From the NCBI RefSeq assembly GCF_030295765.1, contig NZ_AP027292.1, positions 124,001 through 188,000 of the forward strand: a DNA stretch of 64,000 nucleotides, written 5' to 3'. Below are positions 37,974 through 46,813 of the stretch, one piece after another. Every line of letters begins with the position of its first letter. The first letter of the stretch is position 1. The translations under genes and the position numbers were made by a program. The notes under the pieces were generated by a model that made no database searches, had not been told where the DNA came from, and saw nothing but the letters and a program-made list of their open reading frames with translations. This DNA comes from Neptuniibacter halophilus. GTDB taxonomy: Bacteria; Pseudomonadota; Gammaproteobacteria; Pseudomonadales; Balneatricaceae.

Positions 37974-37979
37974 ACCCAT

Positions 37980-38006
37980 GCCCTGCGACGGTATTCGTTG
38001 CAGGGC
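37980..38006. terminator. Hairpin between convergent genes
   Basis: GCCCTGCGACG pairs with CGTTGCAGGGC (10 of 11) across a GTATT loop, between acetoacetyl-CoA synthetase and the convergent DUF1499 gene. No T-run follows, so terminator function is probable but not certain. Confidence 0.5.
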
Positions 38007-38019
38007 GTTGCTTGCCGGC

Positions 38020-38520
38020 TTAGCCTGAGCCTGAGCCTGACGCCACAGCGAGCTTTTGCTGTAACTGCTCAACCCGTTTACGGTTGACGCCAAAATCAGA
38101 ATGCCCGACCCGGGATGCAGAGCGGAAGTGTAACTGCCGCTCTGCCAGATCCAGCCTGACCTCAAGGTCATCCACAAAACCGAAAAACCGGCTTTTAAAC
38201 ACCGCCGCCAGATAAAGATCCGATCTGATCTCAACCCGACCACCGGCCTGTTCGATCAGTGCGACCAGGGGCGGCATGACCTGCTCGGCCGAGTCCACAG
38301 ATTCGGGAAGTTGCAGGGGCGCGATGAAAGATTCAGGCCGGGTATCGGGTTCGGAACAAACACAGTTTGCCTTATTCGGGCACCCCGCAAGCCGCCCCTC
38401 AGTCAGACCAATCGCACGCCCTTCCCGGGAGGAGATAGCCAGCAGCCAGAACAGTAAAAAAATTGCGACTGGCAGCAGCAAACCAATCCATTGCATACAG
38501 CGAATCCATTTTCTTTGCAT
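38020..38520 (-). CDS. DUF1499 domain membrane-anchored protein
   Basis: A 166-residue protein with one N-terminal transmembrane helix (about 10-30, GLLLPVAIFLLFWLLAIS) and a DUF1499 domain carrying CPNKANCVCSEP and the DLYLAAVFKSRFFGFVDDLE stretch. Function unknown. The ATG at 38520 is chosen; the frame extends 13 codons further without improving the protein. A short Gly-Ser tail comes from a GCCTGA triplicate at the 3' end. Confidence 0.8.
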   Translation of the reverse strand: MQRKWIRCMQWIGLLLPVAIFLLFWLLAISSREGRAIGLTEGRLAGCPNKANCVCSEPDTRPESFIAPLQLPESVDSAEQVMPPLVALIEQAGGRVEIRSDLYLAAVFKSRFFGFVDDLEVRLDLAERQLHFRSASRVGHSDFGVNRKRVEQLQQKLAVASGSGSG

Positions 38521-38561
38521 AAAACAACAGCCAGCCCTTGCGGGCGCAGGAATCTGCAAAC

Positions 38562-38594
38562 AAGCCCTGAAGCCTGCGGAGCACCTTCAGGGCT
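38562..38594 (-). terminator. Hairpin after the peptidyl-prolyl isomerase gene
   Basis: An 11-base perfect stem AAGCCCTGAAG/CTTCAGGGCTT, 15 bases downstream of the isomerase stop codon. The following T stretch on the minus strand is short (GTTTGC). Confidence 0.7.
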
Positions 38595-38608
38595 TGCTTT
38601 GAGGTTTC

Positions 38609-38890
38609 TTAGTCTTCGCGACTGGTAACTTCCAGCAGGTGATAACCGAACTGAGTTTTGATCGGTCCCTGCACCGCACCTACTTCACCGGTAAATACTG
38701 CCTGATCAAACTCAGGTACCATCTGACCACGACCAAATGAACCCAGATCACCGCCCTGCGCACCGGACGGGCAGTTGGAGTGCTGACGTGCGGCTTCAGC
38801 AAAATCAAGACCAGCAGCAATATCTGTCTTCAGTTGTTCACACTGAGCTTCGGTGTCTACCAGGATGTGTCGAGCGGTTGCACGTGCCAT
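38609..38890 (-). CDS. ppiC: PpiC-type parvulin peptidyl-prolyl isomerase
   Basis: A 93-residue single-domain parvulin, the same size as E. coli PpiC. Typical motifs are ARHILVDTEAQCEQL, the CPSGAQGGDLGSFGRGQMVP stretch and the C-terminal PIKTQFGYHLLEV. It catalyses cis-trans isomerisation of peptidyl-prolyl bonds in the cytoplasm. GGAG-containing sequence (TCCGG read as CCGGAG) precedes the ATG. Confidence 0.95.
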   Translation of the reverse strand: MARATARHILVDTEAQCEQLKTDIAAGLDFAEAARQHSNCPSGAQGGDLGSFGRGQMVPEFDQAVFTGEVGAVQGPIKTQFGYHLLEVTSRED

Positions 38891-39003
38891 ATTTTTTACT
38901 CCGGTTCAGATAGATGAACGGCCCTGATGCGGGCCGGTGGTACATTGTAGGTGAAAATGGCTGACAGCCCAAACCTGTTCAGCTTAGTTGCCTGAACCAG
39001 CGT

Positions 39004-40143
39004 TTAATTCTGACTCAGCAGGTATAACCCCTGTTGCCGCTTATCGCTGAAACCATAACCACTGCCATTGCGGGAATGGATCAGTGCCAGTACCTGCGCA
39101 TCCGGCGGTGACGGCTCCAGATAACCTTTCTGATAGCACCAGCCCACATAACTGGCGGCTCGCGCAACCTGCCCATAGATCAGGCTTTCATTAAAATAGT
39201 GACAGGCATCGACAAAATTGCTTTTGGCCAGTTGGATCTGCCCCATCGGAAACCCGGCGAATGGCTCACCCGCCTCGATCCGCTCCAGATAAGCGGTTTC
39301 GATCTGGTTACTCATATAATCATCAATATCGTTGCGCAAACGGCTACAGAGCCGGATCTGCTCAGCGCGGCTCAGTTCAGCGCAGTGATCCGGCATATGC
39401 TGTATCACCGCAGCCAGCAATCGCGGATAGTAACCATCCCCCGAGAGCATAGCCCAGCGGTCCTGTTCGAAGATAAAAGCAATGACCAGCATCCGGCCCA
39501 AGGGGTTTTCGCCATCAAGATAGTGGGCGCGGAAATGCTCCGCCCACTCATCCGCTTTACGCTCCCCCTCTTCCCGGACAATACTGCTGGCCCGGAAATG
39601 ATAGAACGCATCCATGGCGTGATGCCCCATCTCATGCAGCAGTACATCCTGCAATACACTGAGAAACAAACGCTGCTTTTCCGCTAAAAGCTGCGCCTGC
39701 TCTTCCTGCCCAACGGCAAATAGCTGCCAGGGTGATTTAACCGGTGCCGCTGCGGAGTCCGGGTGACGGTTCCAGAAATACTGACTGAAATACTGCTCTA
39801 TCCACTGCGGCTGCTGACGCTCACGAGCCAGCAGGTAGACTTCAATATAGTGCGACAGGCCATCAAGGAATTGTTCACTGATCAGAATTTGCGGCGCATC
39901 ACCCGGCAGTGCCAATGCCATGGGCAACCCGCGCGGATGATCTGCAAGGCGGATTTTCACATCAGCCAGACGCTGCTGTTGCAGAGCCGGAAGCTGCTTA
40001 AGGTCGGGTGCTAACCGGACAGTGAGCTGGTGTAAAGTGTCGGCATACTGATCGCTTGTATCGCTGACTTCCAGTGCCTGTATGACCGGCGGGTAGAAAG
40101 CAAGCAGAGATAAAACGGCAGTAATACTGAGGACGAAACGCAT
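39004..40143 (-). CDS. Secreted zincin-like protein (DUF4344-like putative metallopeptidase)
   Basis: A 379-residue exported protein with a signal peptide (about 1-23). A zinc-binding HEMGHH motif occurs at 170-175, followed about 20 residues later by REEGERKADEWAEHF, which would supply the third ligand as in gluzincin-type peptidases. The C-terminal 80 residues (FVDACHYFNESLIYG...SYVGWCYQKG) look like Sel1-type helical repeats. The motif set resembles the DUF4344 putative metallopeptidases, but the assignment is tentative and activity is unproven. Confidence 0.7.
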   Translation of the reverse strand: MRFVLSITAVLSLLAFYPPVIQALEVSDTSDQYADTLHQLTVRLAPDLKQLPALQQQRLADVKIRLADHPRGLPMALALPGDAPQILISEQFLDGLSHYIEVYLLARERQQPQWIEQYFSQYFWNRHPDSAAAPVKSPWQLFAVGQEEQAQLLAEKQRLFLSVLQDVLLHEMGHHAMDAFYHFRASSIVREEGERKADEWAEHFRAHYLDGENPLGRMLVIAFIFEQDRWAMLSGDGYYPRLLAAVIQHMPDHCAELSRAEQIRLCSRLRNDIDDYMSNQIETAYLERIEAGEPFAGFPMGQIQLAKSNFVDACHYFNESLIYGQVARAASYVGWCYQKGYLEPSPPDAQVLALIHSRNGSGYGFSDKRQQGLYLLSQN

Positions 40144-40260
40144 ATCGAACCTCCCTGCGGTCTACCTGAGTGCGGTTTAAACAGACAATGTTTAAACAGG
40201 GATACATGCACTATAGGTTATTTTTTCACCACAAAGGCTCAGTATGAGCAATCCTCAGTT

Positions 40261-40950
40261 TCAGTCAGACTGTGCTGGTTGCCCCCATTTTTCACTGAAT
40301 ACCATCTGTTCCAGTTGCTTGCGCTTCTCCCAGTTGGCCAGTTCCAGCTCAGGTTTTTCCAGAAATTCAGAAACATAGCCAACACACAGGTAGGCTACCG
40401 GCACGACACCCTCTGGCAATTCCAGCCGTTGTGCCAGCGTATCCCGGTCGATGATCGAGACCCAGCCAACCCCGACATTTTCTGCCCGGGCTGCCAGCCA
40501 CAGGTTCTGTACGGCGCAGACGGTACTGTACAGATCCATTTCCGGCTGATGGGTTTTCCCCAGAATAACCGGACCACCCCGTTTACGGTCGCAGGTAATG
40601 CAGATATTCAGCGGCGCATCGAGAATCCCCTGAAGCTTAAGCCCCTGATACTGCTCACGGCGTGCACCACTGAACATCTCAGCCGCCTCACGATTGGCCT
40701 GCTCAAAGGCCGCATGTATCTGCTTACGCTTCTCCTGATCCCGAATCAGGATAAAGTTCCAGGGCTGGGAAAGCCCTACCGACGGTGCGTGGTGCGCGGC
40801 ATGCAGAATATTCGTCAGCACCTCGTCCCCGACAGGCTTCGACAGAAACTGACTGCGTACATCACGACGCCCGTAGAGAACCTGATAAAAGTGCTGCCGG
40901 GTCAGCTCATCAATATCGGACTGAGTACGGTTTTGGTTGTCAGCGCTCAT
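40261..40950 (-). CDS. bluB: 5,6-dimethylbenzimidazole synthase BluB
   Basis: A 229-residue nitroreductase-fold enzyme with the BluB pattern: YGRRDVRSQFLSKPV, HHAPSVGLSQPWNFILI and VGWVSIIDRDTLAQRLELPE. BluB cleaves FMNH2 with oxygen to make the lower ligand of vitamin B12. No other cobalamin genes are next to it here; it stands alone. The cell must have the rest of the pathway, or salvage it, elsewhere. Confidence 0.92.
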   Translation of the reverse strand: MSADNQNRTQSDIDELTRQHFYQVLYGRRDVRSQFLSKPVGDEVLTNILHAAHHAPSVGLSQPWNFILIRDQEKRKQIHAAFEQANREAAEMFSGARREQYQGLKLQGILDAPLNICITCDRKRGGPVILGKTHQPEMDLYSTVCAVQNLWLAARAENVGVGWVSIIDRDTLAQRLELPEGVVPVAYLCVGYVSEFLEKPELELANWEKRKQLEQMVFSEKWGQPAQSD

Positions 40951-40993
40951 GTATGGCTAAAGCCCCTTTGTTCAGTCGATACAAACTCGATAA

Positions 40994-41018
40994 TAAAAAG
41001 CCCGCACTGGGCGGGCTC
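40994..41018 (-). terminator. Terminator of the aspartate kinase gene
   Basis: A stem AGCCCGC/GCGGGCT (about 41000-41016) followed on the minus strand by TTTTTATTA, 13 bases after the aspartate kinase stop codon. Confidence 0.85.
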
Positions 41019-41030
41019 AGGGTCTGCACA

Positions 41031-42464
41031 TCAGGCGGCGGTGCCGATATCCTGCCCCGCTTTTTCAATCAGGGCGGCGTGCAGCGCGATAATCGCTTTT
41101 TCGTAATCATCTTCTGAGACCACACACTGCATCTCCACCTGACGGATTGACTGGTGCAGCGCCATCACATTGATACCGGCCTCAGCCAGCGCACTGACGG
41201 TACGGGCCAGAATGCCCTTCACTTTCATATGCGAGCCGATGGCAGAAACAATCGCCAGATTATGCAACTGAATCTGACCTTCCGGGTACATATCTTCCAT
41301 CAGCCGTGCAGCGCGGTTCACCATCTTACGGGAACCACCCACGTAGTAGGTGATACTGTTAGCATCAGCGTCTTTATTCACCACGTAGAGTTTCAGTTTG
41401 GCCAGCAGCTTGGAGATCTCGATATCGTACTCCGCATCGCCCAGCATCTCCTGATCGAAGATCTCAATGCCAAACACATCCTTACGCCCGGCAACGATCT
41501 CTACCCGTGGCGTATCGCTGTGGTAATCCTGACTGATGGTGGTTCCTTCATGTTCTGGCTCAAACGCGTTTTTAACCCGCAGTTTCACACCGTTACGACG
41601 CAGACCTTTAGCTGCCTTAGGGTGGATCGCTTCCATCCCCAGATTAGATAGCTGATCCGCCACATCGTAGTTGGTCGCACCGATGGTCACCACATTTTCC
41701 GGGCCAACCAGCATCGGATCCGCCGAGCTCAGGTGGTACTCTTTGTGGATAATCGCTTCAGCAGCGCCGGTTACGGTGGCAATCATGCTGAAGGTCATCT
41801 CACTGTAACCCCGGTCAAACGTTTTCATCAGGCCTTCGGCGCAGTGCGTGTAACCGGTCGCGATCACCATCTCTTTGTCGATCTCAACGCCTTCAAACTG
41901 CAGTTGAACCATCTCTTCAAACGGCAGCGGCTGATCCATATGCCAGCCGGTCAGATCCACGAAACGGGCGTTGATTCCGGCTTTACGCAGCGCCAGTACA
42001 GAGTTGTATGCACTGTGCGCTTCACCGATAGAGGCGAGCATTTCACGCACCTTCATCAGGTGCTCTTCCAACTGGAAGTGACCATAGGTGCAGAGGTGGT
42101 GCAGACTCTTCATGCAGTCACGGACATCGTTCAGACGTTCAATCACGAAACTGTCGGCGGCATTGCGTTCAAACTCAGCATCCGGGAACAGTTCAGCGTT
42201 GATCTCTTCCATCCGCGCCTGAACCTTGTTCAGCTCTTCAACCCAGGCTTCTTCGCTTTCGGCGTTGGCAAAACGGGCATAAACACCCGGCTCACCGGTT
42301 TTCTTGTGCTCCAGAAGATAGTTGGTAATACCGCCGTAGGCAGATACCACAAAAATTCGGTTATACAGTTCTTCAGGTGTGGTGCGCTTACCCACCAGAA
42401 TGGTGTCCATCAATTCCTCAAAGCGACTCATGGAAGTGCCGCCGATCTTCTCAACTGTATGCAT
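41031..42464 (-). CDS. ask: Aspartate kinase, Ask_Ect (ectoine-associated) type
   Basis: A 477-residue aspartate kinase. The start MHTVEKIGGTSMSRF has the kinase KxGGTS motif; the catalytic domain reaches about residue 310 and two ACT-type regulatory segments follow (KLKLYVVNKDADANS, SALAEAGINVMALHQSIRQV). Length and N-terminus resemble the specialised aspartokinases encoded in ectoine gene clusters, which supply aspartyl phosphate for the osmolyte; this is recalled from the family, not aligned. No ectABC genes lie within this window. It is monocistronic with its own terminator. Confidence 0.88.
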   Translation of the reverse strand: MHTVEKIGGTSMSRFEELMDTILVGKRTTPEELYNRIFVVSAYGGITNYLLEHKKTGEPGVYARFANAESEEAWVEELNKVQARMEEINAELFPDAEFERNAADSFVIERLNDVRDCMKSLHHLCTYGHFQLEEHLMKVREMLASIGEAHSAYNSVLALRKAGINARFVDLTGWHMDQPLPFEEMVQLQFEGVEIDKEMVIATGYTHCAEGLMKTFDRGYSEMTFSMIATVTGAAEAIIHKEYHLSSADPMLVGPENVVTIGATNYDVADQLSNLGMEAIHPKAAKGLRRNGVKLRVKNAFEPEHEGTTISQDYHSDTPRVEIVAGRKDVFGIEIFDQEMLGDAEYDIEISKLLAKLKLYVVNKDADANSITYYVGGSRKMVNRAARLMEDMYPEGQIQLHNLAIVSAIGSHMKVKGILARTVSALAEAGINVMALHQSIRQVEMQCVVSEDDYEKAIIALHAALIEKAGQDIGTAA

Positions 42465-42580
42465 CTTCTTTCCGGATTAACTTAATCGTTGCCAGAGCCC
42501 CGACCCTGACAGAAAAATTGGGGCGGAAATTTTACCCTAATATGATGAAATTGTGACCACATTAATTAGTTTTAGAGATA

Positions 42581-42618
42581 AAAAAAGCCCCGCAATGGCA
42601 ACATTGCAGGGCTTTTTC
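42581..42618 (-). terminator. Terminator of the Pit-DUF47 operon
   Basis: A stem AAAGCCCCGCAATG/CATTGCAGGGCTTT with one mismatch and loop GCAA, flanked by A and T runs. It lies 19 bases after the Pit stop codon on the minus strand. Confidence 0.88.
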
Positions 42619-42636
42619 GGGTAAAGCTCAGCCGTT

Positions 42637-43902
42637 TTAGCTGAACATACCTTTAAACATAAAGAAGAAGATGATTGCCAGACCGGCACCTGCAGGCAGC
42701 GTTACCACCCAGGATACGAAGATCGTACCGACAATACGCAGGTTCAGTGCCGCCATACCCCGGGCAATACCAACACCCAGTACCGCACCCACCAGGGTGT
42801 GCGTGGTAGAGATCGGCAGACCCGTACCTGAAGCCACCACCACTGTCGCGGCAGCCGCCAGAGTCGCAGCAAAACCACGGCTCGGAGTCAGCTCAGTGAT
42901 ATTGGTACCCACCGTTGCAATCACTTTGTGACCGTACATCACCAGACCGGCAACGATACCGCCACCACCCAGCAGCAGGATCCAGGCCGGCATGGCAGAT
43001 TTCTGCGCCACTTCACCACCTGCACTGACCACACCGACAATCGCCGCCAGCGGCCCCACCGCATTCGCCACATCGTTAGAACCGTGAGCAAAGGCCATGG
43101 CACAGGCGGTAAACATCATCAGGATACCGAACAATTTTTCAACGCTGGTGAAGTGGTGTTCGCGATCCGCATCAACATCCGGGCTGATCTTCTTCAGCAT
43201 CTGCACACCGATTGCCATGATCACAACACCGATAGCGACCGATGCCAGCGCACTTTCACCCCAGCTCAGGTGCAGACCAACATGCTTCAAGCCTTTGGTA
43301 AACGTCACCATCGCTACGATAAAGCCCACCAGGAAGATATAACCCGGAATGTAGCGCTTGGCGTTTTCGAAAGGCTTGTCAGTATCCAGTACCAGCTTCT
43401 GTACACTGCGGAACAGGAAGAAAGCGATAATACCGGCGGTCACGGGTGAAACCACCCAGCTTGCAACAATCTTACTGACTTTGCCCCAGTTAACTGCATC
43501 CATCGAGATGCCCACAGCAGCAAAACCAACGATCGCGCCCACAATGGAGTGGGTAGTGGAAACCGGCCAGCCAAAGTGAGTCGCCACCAGCAACCAGATA
43601 CCGGCTGCCAGCAGAGAGGCCATCATGCCGAACACCAGTAATTCAGGTGTTCCACTTAACAGACCCGGGTCAATAATGCCTTTACGGATGGTGGAGGTTA
43701 CTGCACCACCGGCCAGATAGGCACCGAGGAATTCAAAGATGATGGCGATCATGATCGCCTGCTTCAGGGTTAATGCTTTAGAACCTACTGAGGTTCCCAT
43801 CGCGTTGGCGACATCGTTAGCCCCCACACCCCAGGCCATAAAGAAACCAAAAACACATGCGAGGATGACGATGATATCGCCGTACTGAGCAATAATTTCC
43901 AT
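42637..43902 (-). CDS. Inorganic phosphate transporter, PitA/PHO4 family
   Basis: A 421-residue polytopic transporter of the PHO4/Pit family. Both signature repeats are visible: GANDVANAMGTSVGSKAL near the N-terminus and GSNDVANAVGPLAAIVGVV near 275, with paired GWPVSTTHSIVGAIVGF and GLPISTTHTLVGAVLGVG. It imports phosphate (or metal phosphate) with protons or sodium. The DUF47 gene 18 bases upstream encodes the usual regulatory partner, so this is a typical Pit operon. Confidence 0.95.
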   Translation of the reverse strand: MEIIAQYGDIIVILACVFGFFMAWGVGANDVANAMGTSVGSKALTLKQAIMIAIIFEFLGAYLAGGAVTSTIRKGIIDPGLLSGTPELLVFGMMASLLAAGIWLLVATHFGWPVSTTHSIVGAIVGFAAVGISMDAVNWGKVSKIVASWVVSPVTAGIIAFFLFRSVQKLVLDTDKPFENAKRYIPGYIFLVGFIVAMVTFTKGLKHVGLHLSWGESALASVAIGVVIMAIGVQMLKKISPDVDADREHHFTSVEKLFGILMMFTACAMAFAHGSNDVANAVGPLAAIVGVVSAGGEVAQKSAMPAWILLLGGGGIVAGLVMYGHKVIATVGTNITELTPSRGFAATLAAAATVVVASGTGLPISTTHTLVGAVLGVGIARGMAALNLRIVGTIFVSWVVTLPAGAGLAIIFFFMFKGMFS

Positions 43903-43920
43903 GAGCGTTTACCGAAACAT

Positions 43921-44604
43921 TTAGCGGGCTACCAGTAGCTGAAGTCGGCTACCAACCTGTTGAGAACGATCAGCCAGGTCGCCGATCAGCCTGATCACCT
44001 GATAGAGGAACATCACGTCCACCGGTGGGAGTTCCTTCTCAATAGCGAACAGTTTCGCGCGGATAGCACGCTCATGTTCATCGGTGCGATGCTCCAGTTC
44101 GTCGAGGCGAACCAGCATCTTTTCAATGACATCCGTTTCGTGGCCACCGAAGCCACTGTTAACCAGTTCGTCCAGTTCCTGCAATGCTGTCAGCGCCTGT
44201 TCTGATGTATTCAGGGCCATACGCACAAAATCCTGCATATCCGACTGAATCGACTCAGGAATCTGCATCTGACGTCCCAGCATCAGACCTGCGATATCTT
44301 TGGCACGGTTAGCGATCTTATCCTGCATCCGTACAACTTCGAGCAGATCGGTACGCGGTACCGGCAGAAAAATACTTTTTGGCAGGCTCTGGCGGATATC
44401 TTTCTTCATTGCATCCGCTTCACCCTCCAGAACAGCGATTCTTGCCTGTACGCTGGAAGCTTCGTTCCAGTCATTGGCAATAACCGCTTCCATAAACGGG
44501 ATCAGCTCAACAGCACATTCCTGCGCTTTAGCGATGTGTTCCTGCATGGGTTTGAACGGAGAACGTGCAAACATCTGCAAAAACGGGTTGTTGGTGGACA
44601 CCAT
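43921..44604 (-). CDS. DUF47 (PhoU-like) Pit accessory protein, TIGR00153 type
   Basis: A 227-residue all-helical PhoU-like protein starting NPFLQMFARSPFKPMQEHI, with the conserved RTDLLEVVRMQDKIANRAKD stretch that in the PhoU fold forms a metal-binding helix pair. Proteins of this family are encoded with Pit transporters and are thought to control them. AAGGTG precedes the ATG. Confidence 0.92.
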   Translation of the reverse strand: MVSTNNPFLQMFARSPFKPMQEHIAKAQECAVELIPFMEAVIANDWNEASSVQARIAVLEGEADAMKKDIRQSLPKSIFLPVPRTDLLEVVRMQDKIANRAKDIAGLMLGRQMQIPESIQSDMQDFVRMALNTSEQALTALQELDELVNSGFGGHETDVIEKMLVRLDELEHRTDEHERAIRAKLFAIEKELPPVDVMFLYQVIRLIGDLADRSQQVGSRLQLLVAR

Positions 44605-44842
44605 TTAACACACCTTAAAATTTAGGATGATTTTTGAACAACGCTGCTGTTCAGGCGGGCGAATTATGACGGAATTATTAAGCCAAGTAATTACAGTTTT
44701 GTTACAAATTCGTCATTTTTCGGTAAAAAAAATGAAATATTGAGTTCGATCTATTTTTCTGCTGTACCACAAATATCCCTTGTAAATCAGATGTATAACT
44801 TTGTATATACATTGATGTTCGAAATATTTTAAACACAGCGGT

Positions 44843-45412
44843 TCAGGATTCATCTCTTTTCTCAAACAGATAGAGATCCATACCCGACTGATGGGTATCG
44901 CTCTCAAGGCAACATAATCGCAGCCCGGTAAAACGCGCCAGCAGTTCGTTCGGCTGCAGACAGAATCGTTTTGAAAAGCCCGTTCGCCGATGGTGCGCCA
45001 GATTAAAGGTGGTAATCAACAAGCGGCCACCGGGGCGCAGTGCTTTGATCAGTTGGGGCCAGAGGCGGTCTGCCGGCTTGTAACGCAGGATAACAATCGA
45101 ATCGAACAGACCCAGCTCCTCTAATGAGCAATCCACCGATTCAAGATCCTGCTGAAACAACTCGGCATGGTAGCCGCGGGCCCCGAGATGGGATGCCAGT
45201 CGCTGCAGCCCTACCGAAGAGATATCGACAGCCGCAAGGCGGAACCCTTTATCCGCCAGAAACAGACTGACGGCGCCATCGCCTGCTGCCAGATCCAGCA
45301 CCCGCCCCGGCTTCAGATCGGTATAGTGCTCCATCAACGATTCCGGTACCTGAGGCAGTTGATCGCCTTTTTCAAGATAACGCTGATCCCACTTCTGTTC
45401 TGCTTTAGACAT
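44843..45412 (-). CDS. Class I SAM-dependent methyltransferase
   Basis: A 189-residue Rossmann methyltransferase of the TehB/UbiE-like type. Motif I is VLDLAAGDGAVSLFLADKG and the following acidic residue lies in AAVDISSVGLQRL; the core strand is LFDSIVILRY and the post-motif RPGGRLLITTF is present. It starts KWDQRYLEKGDQLPQVPE, as in TehB-like enzymes. The substrate is unknown. A GNAT gene lies 26 bases upstream on the same strand. Confidence 0.9.
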   Translation of the reverse strand: MSKAEQKWDQRYLEKGDQLPQVPESLMEHYTDLKPGRVLDLAAGDGAVSLFLADKGFRLAAVDISSVGLQRLASHLGARGYHAELFQQDLESVDCSLEELGLFDSIVILRYKPADRLWPQLIKALRPGGRLLITTFNLAHHRRTGFSKRFCLQPNELLARFTGLRLCCLESDTHQSGMDLYLFEKRDES

Positions 45413-45438
45413 AGATTCCTGTGCTCAGGTTATTGATA

Positions 45439-45927
45439 TCAGAGAGGTTTGGCGGCAATCACTTCGTAGTTACGAAAACCGAGCTGCTTCCAGAACAGGT
45501 CCGCCGCCCGGTTATCCGGATGCCAGCCAACCTGCGCGGAGGTTGCCCCCTGCGCGCGCAGCCAGTCGCTGGCAGCGGCAACCAACTCACTGCCCAGCCC
45601 CCGGCGACGGTACTCAGGTTCTATCCAGAGATTAAAGATCACACCGCTGTGCGGTTTGCTGAAACCGGTGTGTTGATTCAGTATGACTGCAATGGAACCC
45701 AGTTTCCCGCCCGCACTGGCCAGCAGAATGACAGCATCATCCCGTGCCGCACACTGTTGCAGTGTGTGCTGCAGGCGTTCGCGCTGCCCCTCTTCAAGCG
45801 GCGTTCCGAACGGCTGGAAGTGATGCGCCGGCAACTCCCGGTTTAACTGACACCAGTGTTCCAGCACCCGGGGTATATCCTCTGCGGACATCACTTCAAC
45901 AGAATCGGTCTCTTGCACAACAGGCAC
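45439..45927 (-). CDS. GNAT family N-acetyltransferase
   Basis: A 162-residue GNAT with the acetyl-CoA-binding region EPEYRRRGLGSELVAAASDW (the Q/RxxGxG/A motif as RRRGLG) and the C-terminal ADLFWKQLGFRNYEVI stretch. Start is GTG 45927; the first strand of the fold (SVEVMSAEDIPRVLEHW) needs codons upstream of the ATG at 45891. The substrate is unknown. Confidence 0.87.
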   Translation of the reverse strand: MPVVQETDSVEVMSAEDIPRVLEHWCQLNRELPAHHFQPFGTPLEEGQRERLQHTLQQCAARDDAVILLASAGGKLGSIAVILNQHTGFSKPHSGVIFNLWIEPEYRRRGLGSELVAAASDWLRAQGATSAQVGWHPDNRAADLFWKQLGFRNYEVIAAKPL

Positions 45928-45949
45928 TCAATCGCGGTGATTAAAGCGG

Positions 45950-46813
45950 CTACTTTATCATGTCGGCATAGCGCTGATTAAGCACTTTACCGCGCAGCGG
46001 GGACAGAGCTGCGGCGATCGCTTCCAGTGCTTCCAGCCGATCGGTCGCCGAAGGGTGGCGTTTATTAAAGCGCTCCCAGAAGTAACTGTCCTGACTGCGC
46101 GAGTCGATCTTCTGCAACACGGTGATATAGGCCATCGGGTCATAACCGGCCCGTGCTGCGATCAGCATCCCGAGACGATCCGCCGCCAGCTCGTCTTCAC
46201 GGGCCAGACCATCACTGTAAATATCCTGAACCGACTGCAGCAATTTTGCTTCCGGGCTCATACCGGCAAACATCTCATTATGCTGTTTGGTATCGCGCTG
46301 ACTGTCGCGGAGGAATTTTGCCAGATCCGCCGCAATGCCTACCCGGGCCTCTTTCTGAATTGCCTGCAGGTGATGTTTCTCTACCACATGGGCGATCTCA
46401 TGGGCTAAAACCCCTGCCAGTTCCGCTTCGCTGTCGAGTTGCTCCAGCGTGCCACTGGTAATGTAGATGTACCCTCCGGGGGTCGCGTAGGCATTGAAAC
46501 TGTCATCCCGGATCACCGCAAACTTCCACGGCACTTCTGTTCTCTCACTGTGCAGTGCCAGCCACAGGCCGACGGAACTGACATAGCGCTGAACCTCAGC
46601 AACGTTGTAAAGATTCTGATCCCGCAAAAGGACACCACTGACCTCCTGCCCCAGACTCACCTCCTCATCCAGCGATTTCTCAAACAGATCAGAGGACTTT
46701 TTACCGGCATCCATCAAGGGGGTCAGATTAATGTTATTGACCTGACAGCCACTGCTGATCAGCACCGCACTGAGCAGCAGGGAGAATCCGGCCTGTTTGT
46801 ATTTACTCAACAT
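45950..46813 (-). CDS. M48-family metalloprotease, lipoprotein (BepA/LoiP-like)
   Basis: A 287-residue lipoprotein peptidase. The lipobox ISSGC puts the lipidated cysteine at residue 23. The zinc site is HEIAH at 138-142, with the third ligand E208 in REDELAADRLG. It resembles E. coli LoiP/BepA, which trim or degrade faulty outer membrane proteins. It is the last gene of a three-gene operon and overlaps the SH3 gene by 11 bases, which places it with a periplasmic SH3 protein and a membrane cyclase. Confidence 0.92.
   Translation of the reverse strand: MLSKYKQAGFSLLLSAVLISSGCQVNNINLTPLMDAGKKSSDLFEKSLDEEVSLGQEVSGVLLRDQNLYNVAEVQRYVSSVGLWLALHSERTEVPWKFAVIRDDSFNAYATPGGYIYITSGTLEQLDSEAELAGVLAHEIAHVVEKHHLQAIQKEARVGIAADLAKFLRDSQRDTKQHNEMFAGMSPEAKLLQSVQDIYSDGLAREDELAADRLGMLIAARAGYDPMAYITVLQKIDSRSQDSYFWERFNKRHPSATDRLEALEAIAAALSPLRGKVLNQRYADMIK

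Noticed and set aside
38018..38040. Triplicate GCCTGA near the DUF1499 stop codon
   Set aside because: Only three short units inside coding sequence; a simple tandem repeat giving a Gly-Ser tail.
40279..41106. 275-codon plus-strand frame over bluB
   Set aside because: Antisense shadow of BluB, whose motifs are unambiguous.
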